This document shows, in pieces, positions 42,646 through 50,720 of a stretch of 64,000 nt of DNA. Both the position numbers and the translations under genes were made by a program. How positions within the stretch are numbered: the first letter of the stretch is position 1; every line of letters begins with the position of its first letter. The stretch spans positions 907,501-971,500 of the forward strand of contig NZ_VISM01000001.1 in NCBI RefSeq assembly GCF_007827455.1. The letters run 5' to 3'. The stretch is from Lutibacter sp. Hel_I_33_5. GTDB lineage: Bacteria; Bacteroidota; Bacteroidia; Flavobacteriales; Flavobacteriaceae. Below the pieces are notes generated by a model, which was not told the origin of the DNA, did not search any database, and saw only the letters and a list, made by a program, of their open reading frames with translations.

Positions 42646-43315
42646 AATTATAGCAGTATTACTTTTACTTGTACTAATTGCGATTAGTATTTTTTATGTT
42701 GCCAATAACGAAGATTTTCCTGAAGGAAAACAAGGTAGTGAAGCTGATGCATTAGCAAATAAAATGCTTACTGCTTTAAATATTGAAGCTTATAATAATA
42801 CTCGATATTTAGAATGGAGTTTTAGAGGAAAACACTCTTATAAATGGGACAAACAGGAAAATATCGTTGAGGTTTCATGGGATGAAAACAAGGTGATTTT
42901 ACACACTAAAAACTCAGAAAAAAGTAAGGTAGTTACTAATAAATCTGATGAAACTGAAAATGAACTTATTCAAAAAGCAACAGCATATTTTAATAACGAT
43001 TCTTTTTGGTTAGTTGCTCCCTATAAAGTTTTTGAAAACGGAATTGAACGAAGTATCGTGAAATATAATGATAAAGATGCTCTTTTGATTACATATACTT
43101 CAGGCGGTACAACACCTGGAGATTCTTATTTATGGATTTTAGATGATTCGGGTAAACCAATCTCCTATAAAATGTGGGTGAAAATTATTCCTACTGGAGG
43201 AATGGAAGCTACATGGAATGATTGGACTACAACAGCATCTGGAGCATTTTTACCGACAAAACACGAATTACCTATTGGTACTTTAGACTTGGGAATGGTT
43301 AAAGGATATAACTAA
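42629..43315 (+). CDS. Membrane-anchored hypothetical protein
   Basis: The 228-residue protein has one N-terminal hydrophobic helix (IIAVLLLLVLIAISIFYV) without a lipobox, followed by an exported domain with RYLEWSFRGKHSYKWDKQE, FWLVAPYKVFENGI and GDSYLWILDDSGKPISYKMW. Its style is that of the LolA-like DUF6503 proteins. It overlaps the ATP-grasp gene by 17 bases, so translation is probably coupled. Confidence 0.65.
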   Translation: MKKIGKIIAVLLLLVLIAISIFYVANNEDFPEGKQGSEADALANKMLTALNIEAYNNTRYLEWSFRGKHSYKWDKQENIVEVSWDENKVILHTKNSEKSKVVTNKSDETENELIQKATAYFNNDSFWLVAPYKVFENGIERSIVKYNDKDALLITYTSGGTTPGDSYLWILDDSGKPISYKMWVKIIPTGGMEATWNDWTTTASGAFLPTKHELPIGTLDLGMVKGYN

Positions 43316-43318
43316 TCT

Positions 43319-44485
43319 TTGAATTCACATATTTTACATAAAGACGTTCAAGAATTTATAAACAAGAATTTAAAATCAGATATCACAAAACTGATATTAA
43401 AAGGAAGTCCTTTTGGTACAATTTCGAGCCAAGAATTAGCCAATCAACTTATTGCTAAACAAAAATCTGAAAAGAAATTACCGACTTGGTTCCAACAAGA
43501 AAACATCTATTTTCCTGCAAAAATAAGTATCGAACAAACCTCATCTGAAATTACGGCAGCATATAAAGCTAAACTTGTTTCTGGAACTTCAATAATTGAC
43601 ATCACTGGTGGATTTGGAGTTGATAGCTTATATTTCTCCAAACATTTTAAGGAAATAACACATTGTGAAATCAATGAAGAATTATCAGAAATAGTCAAGC
43701 ATAATTTTAATGAACTGAAGATTAAAAACTGTTCTTTTTTTATTGGTGATGGAACAGAATATCTAAAAAACAGTTCAGAAAAACTTGATTGCATTTATAT
43801 TGATCCTTCAAGAAGAAATGACATCAAAGGGAAAGTTTTTTTATTAAAAGATTGCTTACCAAATGTTCCAGAAAACATCGATTTTCTATTTAAAAAAACG
43901 AATCAAATATTAATTAAAAACTCCCCTATTCTTGATATAACAAGTACAATTAATGAATTAAAACATGTAAAAGAAGTTCATGTTATTGCCATAAAAAACG
44001 AAGTAAAAGAATTATTATTTTTACTAGAAAAAGGCTACAATAATGAGGTTTCTATCAAAACAGTAAACTTTAAAAATGATGAAGAAGAAAAGTTTGAATT
44101 CAGTTTAAATTCAAAATCAACATCAGAATATGAAAAACCACTCACCTTTTTATACGAACCAAATTCAGCTATTTTAAAGTCAGGGGGGTTTCATGAAATT
44201 ACTGAGCAAATAGAAGTGAAAAAATTACATCAACATTCACATTTATATACTTCTGAAACATTAGTTGAGTTTCCAGGTAGAATTTTCAGAGTTATCAACG
44301 TAATATCTTACAATAAAAAAGAACTGAGAAAAGTTAAAAAAGCGAATATTACCACTCGTAATTTTCCCAGAACTGTTGCTCAAATTAGAAAAGAAACAAA
44401 AATTGAAGATGGTGGAAACACCTATTTATTTTTCACAACAGATTTAAATAATCAACTTAAAGTTATTTTTTGCAATAAAGTTTAA
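43319..44485 (+). CDS. SAM-dependent methyltransferase with THUMP-like domain
   Basis: The 388-residue protein has an N-terminal helical domain, a Rossmann methyltransferase core (IIDITGGFGVDSLYFSKHF as motif I, CIYIDPSRRND) and a C-terminal THUMP-like region, the layout of the PG_1098 group likely to act on RNA. In-frame sequence upstream is closed by the previous stop, so the TTG at 43319 must be the start. It ends the operon. Confidence 0.85.
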   Translation: MNSHILHKDVQEFINKNLKSDITKLILKGSPFGTISSQELANQLIAKQKSEKKLPTWFQQENIYFPAKISIEQTSSEITAAYKAKLVSGTSIIDITGGFGVDSLYFSKHFKEITHCEINEELSEIVKHNFNELKIKNCSFFIGDGTEYLKNSSEKLDCIYIDPSRRNDIKGKVFLLKDCLPNVPENIDFLFKKTNQILIKNSPILDITSTINELKHVKEVHVIAIKNEVKELLFLLEKGYNNEVSIKTVNFKNDEEEKFEFSLNSKSTSEYEKPLTFLYEPNSAILKSGGFHEITEQIEVKKLHQHSHLYTSETLVEFPGRIFRVINVISYNKKELRKVKKANITTRNFPRTVAQIRKETKIEDGGNTYLFFTTDLNNQLKVIFCNKV

Positions 44486-44517
44486 TTCTTACATCTAAAA
44501 AATTCTTTAACTTTAAT

Positions 44518-44525
44518 TACCTTTG
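44518..44525 (+). promoter_or_regulatory. -7 element of fdhD
   Basis: TACCTTTG, an exact TAnnTTTG match, lies 17 bases before the fdhD ATG at 44543 and marks a new transcription unit after the methyltransferase. Confidence 0.55.
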
Positions 44526-44542
44526 AGTTTATAGAAAAGTAG

Positions 44543-45337
44543 ATGCAAACCACAACCTATCAATCTTTAAAATTCAAAGATTCTAAAAACTCCATTTTAG
44601 ATGATACCGTTGTTATCGAAGCTCCTTTACAAATTAATATTAATAATCAACCTTATACGGTTGTTATGAGAACTCCAGGCAATGATTTGGAGTTGATTAG
44701 AGGATTGCTTTTTGCTGAAGACATTTATAAATCTTCTCAAAATATTGAAGTACACATTACCGAAGAAGATAATTACTCAAGTATCATAAATTGTACGATA
44801 ACAAAAGATAAAATTGGTAAAGGCTATTTAAATAAACGCACATTATTGTCGGTTTCATCCTGCGGAATTTGTGGAAAAAAAGAACTTTCTGATATTAAAG
44901 TATCAGGAGAAAAACTAGCCAATCACTCTCAAATTTCACGTCAAGAAATTAGTGATATGTATGCTAAAATGTATCAATATCAAGAAACATTTAGAGCCTC
45001 TGGAGGAAGTCATGCAGCAGCTGTTTTTGACACATCAAAAGAACTTTTAACGATTAAAGAAGATATTGGCAGACATAATGCAGTTGATAAATGTGTTGGG
45101 GATTTATTAGAAAATAATCAACTAAAAAAAGGGAAAAGTCTTTTTGTTAGCGGAAGAGTTTCTTATGAAATTGTATCAAAAGCATTTATTGCAAAAATCC
45201 CTATTATTGTTGCAGTTTCAGCCTGTTCTTCACTTTCAATCGACTTTGCTAAAGAATTCGGAATTTGCTTAATAGGTTTTAGTAGAGAAACAAAAATGAC
45301 GGTATATTCGAATCCACAATATGTAAATTATGAGTGA
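44543..45337 (+). CDS. fdhD: FdhD, molybdenum-cofactor sulfurtransferase
   Basis: The 264-residue protein matches FdhD, which transfers sulfur to the molybdenum cofactor of formate dehydrogenases. The active CxxC is SSCGICGKK, Cys107 and Cys110. GNDLELIRGLLFAEDI, GGSHAAAVFD and EDIGRHNAVDK are all characteristic. It overlaps the molybdoenzyme gene by eight bases, so the two should act together. Confidence 0.93.
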   Translation: MQTTTYQSLKFKDSKNSILDDTVVIEAPLQININNQPYTVVMRTPGNDLELIRGLLFAEDIYKSSQNIEVHITEEDNYSSIINCTITKDKIGKGYLNKRTLLSVSSCGICGKKELSDIKVSGEKLANHSQISRQEISDMYAKMYQYQETFRASGGSHAAAVFDTSKELLTIKEDIGRHNAVDKCVGDLLENNQLKKGKSLFVSGRVSYEIVSKAFIAKIPIIVAVSACSSLSIDFAKEFGICLIGFSRETKMTVYSNPQYVNYE

Positions 45338-47621
45338 GAAGAAAATACATTCACAACCACCAGAAAAGTTAACAGGAATAGAATTAATTGATATTCCTAC
45401 ATCTGCTGTTGGTGCTAAAGCAATTTCTTCTGCATTAACGCATATTAAAAATGAAGTTGGTATAAAAAAAGCAATTGGCTTATTAGCTAAAATAAATCAA
45501 AAAGATGGCTTTGATTGTCCTGGATGTGCATGGCCAGACCCAGATGCAAAGCGTGCTTTTTTAGCAGAATATTGCGAAAATGGTGCAAAAGCTGTTGCAG
45601 AAGAAGCGACTAAAAATAAAGTATCTCCTCTATTTTTTGCTTCACATACGGTTCAAAAATTATCTGAATGGTCGGATTATGAAATCGGAAAAAGTGGTCG
45701 AATTACACACCCGATGTATTTACCAGAAGGAGCAACAAACTATCAAGAAATTTCTTGGGATGATGCTTTTAGTCTTATCGGAAAAGAACTAAATGATTTA
45801 GATTCACCAGACGAAGCAATTTTTTATACATCTGGTAGAACAAGTAACGAAGCTGCATTTTTATATCAATTATTTGTGCGTCAATTCGGAACAAATAATT
45901 TACCTGATTGCTCTAATATGTGCCACGAATCTAGTGGAGTTGGATTGTCAGAAACATTAGGAATTGGAAAAGGTTCTGTGACGTTAGATGATTTTAATCA
46001 TGCCGATTTGGTTATTGTTATGGGACAAAACCCTGGAACCAATCACCCAAGAATGTTAACTGCATTAAGTGATACAAAGAAAAATGGAGGAAAAATCATT
46101 ACGGTTAATCCGTTACCAGAAGTTGGTTTACTGAATTATAAAGATCCACAAAATCCTTTAAAGTGGATTGGTAAAGGTCAAGATTTAACCGATCTATTTT
46201 TACAAGTTAAAATTAACGGTGATGTTGCGCTGTTAAAAATCATCTTAAAATTGATGAAAGCTCGTGATGAAAAAACTGGAACCGTTTTTAATCATCAATT
46301 TATAAAAGAAAAAACGGCAGGATTAGAAGAATTATTGACAGATTTAGACACTTTTTCTATTGATGAATTATTACCGCAAACTGGTTTATCCTTAGAAAAA
46401 ATAAAAGAAGCTACAGAACTCATTATCAACAATAATAAAATAATTATTTGTTGGGCTATGGGATTAACTCAGCATAAAAATGGGGTTGATAATATTCGAG
46501 AAATTGTAAATCTTTTACTATTAAAAGGAAGCATTGGTAAAAAAGGAGCTGGAACTTGTCCAGTAAGAGGTCATTCTAATGTACAAGGAGATAGAACAAT
46601 GGGAATTTGGGAGAAACCCAAAGATGCTTTTTTAGATAATTTAGAAAAAGAATTCTCCTTTAAAGCACCAAGAAAACATGGATATGACGTAGTTACAGCA
46701 ATTGAAGCAATGCATAAAAATGATGCTAAAGTTTTTATTGGAATGGGCGGTAATTTTATTTCCGCTACACCAGATACTGAGTTTACTGCTGAAGCATTAA
46801 TAAATTGCGATCTAACTGTTCACGTTTCCACAAAATTAAATAGAAGTCATTTAGTTCATGGTAAACAAGCATTGATTTTACCTTGTTTAGGGCGATCAGA
46901 AAAAGATATTCAAAAATCTGGAGAGCAATTTATTTCGATTGAAAATTCTATGGGAGTTGTTCATCAATCTCATGGACATTTAAACCCATGTTCTGAAGGT
47001 TTTTTAAGTGAACCTGCAATTGTTGGAGGTATTGCAACTGCAACTTTAAAAGAGAATAAAACAAACTGGACAACCTTAGTTTCAAATTATGATTTAATTC
47101 GTGATAAAATAGAAGCTACAATAGCTGGATTTGATAATTATAACAATCGTGTAAGAATTAAAGGTGGTTTTTATTTACCTAACAATGCGAGAGAAAACAA
47201 CTACTCTCCTACTCAAACTGGCAAAGCAAATTTCACAATTAATAAACCATCAGATATCAGATTAGAGGAAAATCAATTTATGATGATGACCATTAGAACT
47301 CATGATCAATATAATACCACAATTTACGGTTTAGATGATAGATATCGTGGTGTTTTAAACGAACGACGAGTTATTTTTATGAATCCTGATGACATGAAAA
47401 ATCAGCAATTAACAAAATTAGATAAAGTTGATTTGGTTAGCCATTTTAATGATGAAGAAAGAGTTGCCAAAGGTTTTTTAGTAATTCCTTATGCAATTCC
47501 TAAAAGCTGTACAGCAACTTATTTTCCTGAAACTAATGTATTAGTTCCTATAAAGAGTAAGGCTAGAAAAAGCAATACACCAGCTTCGAAAACGGTGATT
47601 ATTACTATTCATAAACAATAA
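45330..47621 (+). CDS. FdhF/YdeP-type molybdopterin oxidoreductase
   Basis: The 763-residue protein is of the YdeP branch of formate-dehydrogenase-like enzymes. The N-terminal CPGCAWPDP (Cys63, Cys66) is followed by molybdopterin-binding stretches YTSGRTSNEAAFLYQLF, DLVIVMGQNPGTNHPR and GTCPVRGHSNVQGDRTMG. A four-cysteine Fe-S cluster pattern of classical FdhF is not complete. NMCHESSG (Cys198) lies where the metal-ligand Cys or Sec is found. No selenocysteine is involved. The substrate may not be formate; YdeP members are linked to acid or redox stress. Confidence 0.88.
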   Translation: MSEKKIHSQPPEKLTGIELIDIPTSAVGAKAISSALTHIKNEVGIKKAIGLLAKINQKDGFDCPGCAWPDPDAKRAFLAEYCENGAKAVAEEATKNKVSPLFFASHTVQKLSEWSDYEIGKSGRITHPMYLPEGATNYQEISWDDAFSLIGKELNDLDSPDEAIFYTSGRTSNEAAFLYQLFVRQFGTNNLPDCSNMCHESSGVGLSETLGIGKGSVTLDDFNHADLVIVMGQNPGTNHPRMLTALSDTKKNGGKIITVNPLPEVGLLNYKDPQNPLKWIGKGQDLTDLFLQVKINGDVALLKIILKLMKARDEKTGTVFNHQFIKEKTAGLEELLTDLDTFSIDELLPQTGLSLEKIKEATELIINNNKIIICWAMGLTQHKNGVDNIREIVNLLLLKGSIGKKGAGTCPVRGHSNVQGDRTMGIWEKPKDAFLDNLEKEFSFKAPRKHGYDVVTAIEAMHKNDAKVFIGMGGNFISATPDTEFTAEALINCDLTVHVSTKLNRSHLVHGKQALILPCLGRSEKDIQKSGEQFISIENSMGVVHQSHGHLNPCSEGFLSEPAIVGGIATATLKENKTNWTTLVSNYDLIRDKIEATIAGFDNYNNRVRIKGGFYLPNNARENNYSPTQTGKANFTINKPSDIRLEENQFMMMTIRTHDQYNTTIYGLDDRYRGVLNERRVIFMNPDDMKNQQLTKLDKVDLVSHFNDEERVAKGFLVIPYAIPKSCTATYFPETNVLVPIKSKARKSNTPASKTVIITIHKQ

Positions 47622-47631
47622 AAAACTTACA

Positions 47632-49206
47632 TTGAAAAAAATAATTATACTTATTACCCTTTTTATTTCTTCTATAGGAATTTCTCAAGAAATAATACCG
47701 ACTAAAAAAACTCAGAAAGGATTTGCTGCTTTAGATTTTTTATCAATTGATATGCCTTCTAACACAATTTTTCCAAACGAAGCAAATATGAGTTTTACAG
47801 GAATACATTATAACTTAAAATTATCTGATTTTTATACAGGTATAGGTATTTATGGAAGTGTAACAGGTAAACGCGGTGGTTTTTTCACATTAGGTGTTAA
47901 TGCAGGTTATAAAAAACTATTGTCTAAAAAAATCTTTTTAGATACTGGTTTTCATTTTGGTGGCGGAGGTGGCGCTGGTGCTCCAGACGGTGGCGGTGCT
48001 TTTATTTTACCACATTTTAATATTGGATATCAATTTGAGAAATTTTCTATTACAAGTGGCTGGAGTTATGTTAACTTTTTTGATGGTGGAGATATTAAAA
48101 GCCATCAATTAAATGTTGCGCTACAAATCCCTTTTGATTTCGACTATACCAACAATAAATTCACTGAAAGAGAATACTCTTTAGGTGCCTTAAAAAAGAC
48201 TGATTGGAATAAAAAACCTAATAGATTATCATTAATGATGCATTTAAATAATTTATCAATTAATGGAAAACAGAAACTAACTGATGGAACATCATTAAAT
48301 GGAAAAACGATAAGATTAGCTGGTTTTGAATTAATTTCCTATTTAAATGATAATTGGTTTACTTTTTTAAGAGCTGATGGCGCTTATCATGGAATAAAAG
48401 CTGGTTATATGGATATATTCTTTGGAGGTGGCTATCATCTTTCATTCAATAAAAACCGAACAAATATTCAAGCTAAATTTGGAATTGGGGCAGGCGGCGG
48501 TGGCGGCGTTGACACAAAAGGTGGTTTTTTAATTTATCCTGATATCTCTATTGAGCAAAAATTATTTAATAACATTTATGTATCTCTTAATAAAGGGTAC
48601 TTAATGACTCCAGATAGTCATTTTTACACTTCAACTTTTGGTGCTGGTATAAAGTATTATATGAACACTAATGGAGTGAAAACTAATGGAGTGAAAACTA
48701 ATGGAGTGAAAACTAATGGAGTGAAAACTAATGATAATAGTTATTCTAATGCAAAATTTAAAGGCTTTGAAACAATTTTAAAACATGACATCTATTTTCA
48801 TGCTGACAGACAAACAAATCCTATAGAAAATTTACATCAAATTTCTTTTCAAATGAATTTCCCTATTAGTAAAAACATTTACTTAGCTGGACAGACTTCA
48901 TTTGCTAATTTTGGGAATGCTGGTGCTTATGCTGAAGGAATTGTTGGTTTTGGTGTAAAATCTAATTCATTTTTGAATAAGAAAGTAAATTTATTTGCCC
49001 AAGTTTTAACTGGTGCTGCAGGTGGTGGTAATATTAGTACTGGACAAGGTTTAATTGTTAAACCAAGTATAGGAACTTATTATAAATTAAATGATCAATT
49101 AAGTTTACGAGGTTCTTTAGGATATGTAAAAGCTAGAGGTGGAAAATTAAGCAGTCCTTTAATCAATTTCGGAATCAGTTATCATTTTACTTATTTAAAA
49201 CTTTAA
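47632..49206 (+). CDS. Glycine-rich beta-barrel-like outer-membrane protein with in-frame repeat
   Basis: The 524-residue protein starts at a TTG (47632) giving a signal peptide MKKIIILITLFISSIGISQE. Three similar beta-rich blocks each carry a Gly stretch (GGGGGAGAPDGGGAF, GIGAGGGGGVDTKGGF, TGAAGGGNISTGQG), suggesting an internally repeated barrel. Blocks two and three are joined by four exact TNGVK repeats (residues 346-365). It is ten bases after the molybdoenzyme gene. I do not recognise the family; outer-membrane location is inferred. Confidence 0.7.
   Translation: MKKIIILITLFISSIGISQEIIPTKKTQKGFAALDFLSIDMPSNTIFPNEANMSFTGIHYNLKLSDFYTGIGIYGSVTGKRGGFFTLGVNAGYKKLLSKKIFLDTGFHFGGGGGAGAPDGGGAFILPHFNIGYQFEKFSITSGWSYVNFFDGGDIKSHQLNVALQIPFDFDYTNNKFTEREYSLGALKKTDWNKKPNRLSLMMHLNNLSINGKQKLTDGTSLNGKTIRLAGFELISYLNDNWFTFLRADGAYHGIKAGYMDIFFGGGYHLSFNKNRTNIQAKFGIGAGGGGGVDTKGGFLIYPDISIEQKLFNNIYVSLNKGYLMTPDSHFYTSTFGAGIKYYMNTNGVKTNGVKTNGVKTNGVKTNDNSYSNAKFKGFETILKHDIYFHADRQTNPIENLHQISFQMNFPISKNIYLAGQTSFANFGNAGAYAEGIVGFGVKSNSFLNKKVNLFAQVLTGAAGGGNISTGQGLIVKPSIGTYYKLNDQLSLRGSLGYVKARGGKLSSPLINFGISYHFTYLKL
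48667..48726 (+). repeat. In-frame 15-bp tandem repeat, four copies
   Basis: ACTAATGGAGTGAAA occurs four times without a mismatch, encoding TNGVK each time, and is followed by a partial ACTAATGAT. Loss or gain of a unit keeps the frame and only changes linker length. Confidence 0.95.
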
Positions 49207-49215
49207 TAAAAGGTT

Positions 49216-49249
49216 AAAAGGCTTTCTGTTTCCAGAAAGCCTTTTATAA
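49216..49249. terminator. Strong hairpin terminator after the repeat-containing barrel gene
   Basis: AAAAGGCTTTCTG (49216-49228), a TTTC loop and CAGAAAGCCTTTT (49233-49245) form a perfect 13-bp stem flanked by A and T runs, so it could stop transcription from both sides. The rest of 49207-49379 is AT-rich with no gene I can support. Confidence 0.88.
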
Positions 49250-49379
49250 TCAATTTTTAAATCCCCCAATTTATTATTGATTCACTTTATTATTATAACT
49301 TCATTCAAATTTAAATTATCTAATTCTTTTTTTTCTTCAATTTTCGTTAAAGAACCTAAATTGTTCGATGAACGGATAA

Positions 49380-49577
49380 TTATGATAGTTTTTTAACAAA
49401 CAAATTATGTAAAAAACTTGTCTCAATTTTATTATTTTTTATCAATTTAATTGCAGTAAATAAAATAACTGTTGTAATTGCTGCTATCGATAAATAGATA
49501 AACATGTCAGCATTAGTGATACCTAATAGTAAGGCTTCATTTGTTTCAACTGGTGGCATTATCTGTAAAAATCTCAT
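49380..49577 (-). CDS. Small single-span membrane protein
   Basis: The 65-residue protein has one hydrophobic helix (MFIYLSIAAITTVILFTAIK) after a short N-terminal region LLLGITNADMF. It lies 108 bases downstream of the LytTR regulator on the same strand. The family is not recognised, and the segment resembles N-terminal anchors of cytochrome-type proteins only loosely. It may be a small gene or a remnant. Confidence 0.45.
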   Translation of the reverse strand: MRFLQIMPPVETNEALLLGITNADMFIYLSIAAITTVILFTAIKLIKNNKIETSFLHNLFVKKLS

Positions 49578-49685
49578 AATAACTAAATTCTATATCAAAG
49601 ATACTTTAGTTGTGAAATCTAATAAGTCAAAATTCGATAAGTGGTATAATATTATAGATAAGTGGTTTTAAAAAATAGATATAGA

Positions 49686-50387
49686 TTATAATAGGTTAAG
49701 TCTATTAAGTAACTCTCCTTTATTTGTTCTACTTACTGGAATTACATCTCTGTTAATTAATACTGAATTATCTTCTATATCAATTATTTGAGTAATGTTT
49801 ATTACGTACGATCTATGCACTCTAAAGAATATTTTTTCTGGTAATTTTGAAAGTACTTTTTTTAATGTAGAATGAACGATATAACTATTTTCTTTCGTTT
49901 TAATCTTTACATAATCCCCTTTTGCTTCAATAATAGAAATATCATCTATATTAATTTTAACGAGTCTTTTATCTACATTAACAAAAAGTGTTTCTTTTTT
50001 TTCTGTAACTTTTTCTTCTTCTGTAATTATTTGTACCTGCTTGTTCTTTGCTTTTTTTATTGATTTTTCTAACCGATCAAATTGTATTGGTTTTAAAAGA
50101 TAATCTACAATACATTCGTATTGAAAAGCATCAATCGCAAAATCTTTATCAGAAGTTGTAAAAATTATATTTGGAGGATTCTTAAGTGTATTAATAAAAT
50201 CAAAACCAGAAAAATTTGGCATATGTATATCCAAAAATATAAGATCAACTTTATTTGTATTTAAATATTTTAATGCATCAATCGCATTAGAAAATTCATC
50301 AATAATTCTTACATCTGGTAATTTATCACAGAGTTTTCTTAAAACTGCTCTAGATAAATTGTCATCATCTATTAATAATGCATTCAT
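49686..50387 (-). CDS. LytTR-family response regulator
   Basis: The 233-residue protein has an N-terminal receiver domain (acidic DDDN, phospho-acceptor Asp53 in LIFLDIHMPNFSGF, DYLLKP with the conserved Lys) and a C-terminal LytTR DNA-binding domain (IIEAKGDYVKIKT, FFRVHRSYVINITQI). It is three bases after the Hpt gene. It is the likely output of the signalling cluster and may control genes outside the window. Confidence 0.93.
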   Translation of the reverse strand: MNALLIDDDNLSRAVLRKLCDKLPDVRIIDEFSNAIDALKYLNTNKVDLIFLDIHMPNFSGFDFINTLKNPPNIIFTTSDKDFAIDAFQYECIVDYLLKPIQFDRLEKSIKKAKNKQVQIITEEEKVTEKKETLFVNVDKRLVKINIDDISIIEAKGDYVKIKTKENSYIVHSTLKKVLSKLPEKIFFRVHRSYVINITQIIDIEDNSVLINRDVIPVSRTNKGELLNRLNLL

Positions 50388-50390
50388 ATT

Positions 50391-50717
50391 TTAATTGTGG
50401 GGAATATTTTTTAAATAAATAGTAATTTTTTTAATGGTATCCATAAACGAATTTTCCAGCTTTAAATTAGAGTTAATCAACTGTTTTTCAAACTCATTAG
50501 CTAATTCATATTCCTTTTGGAGACCTAATATATTAATTTTATGCTTTAATTTATGCACATTTTCTGCACTTTTTTTAAATTCTTTGTTTTTTATGTTATT
50601 TTGAAACTCTTCAATTTCGAGTGGCAACTCTTTTTTTAGGATAGAAATTATCTGATTTTGAAACTCTAAATCTCCATCTGCTAATTCTATTATATAATTT
50701 ATATTTGGCTTATCCAT
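50391..50717 (-). CDS. Stand-alone histidine phosphotransfer (Hpt) protein
   Basis: The 108-residue, all-helical protein carries the Hpt motif NVHKLKHKINILG with His55 as the predicted phosphorylated residue. Hpt domains pass phosphate between receiver domains and have no kinase activity. It sits three bases from both the kinase gene and the LytTR gene, which places it within a multi-step relay. Confidence 0.9.
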   Translation of the reverse strand: MDKPNINYIIELADGDLEFQNQIISILKKELPLEIEEFQNNIKNKEFKKSAENVHKLKHKINILGLQKEYELANEFEKQLINSNLKLENSFMDTIKKITIYLKNIPHN

Positions 50718-50720
50718 ATA

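Noticed and set aside
49284..49380. Open frame downstream of the 65-residue protein, as if continued by a +1 frameshift
   Set aside because: It has no start codon and would need a shift at an A-run with no recognised stimulatory structure. No support beyond being open.
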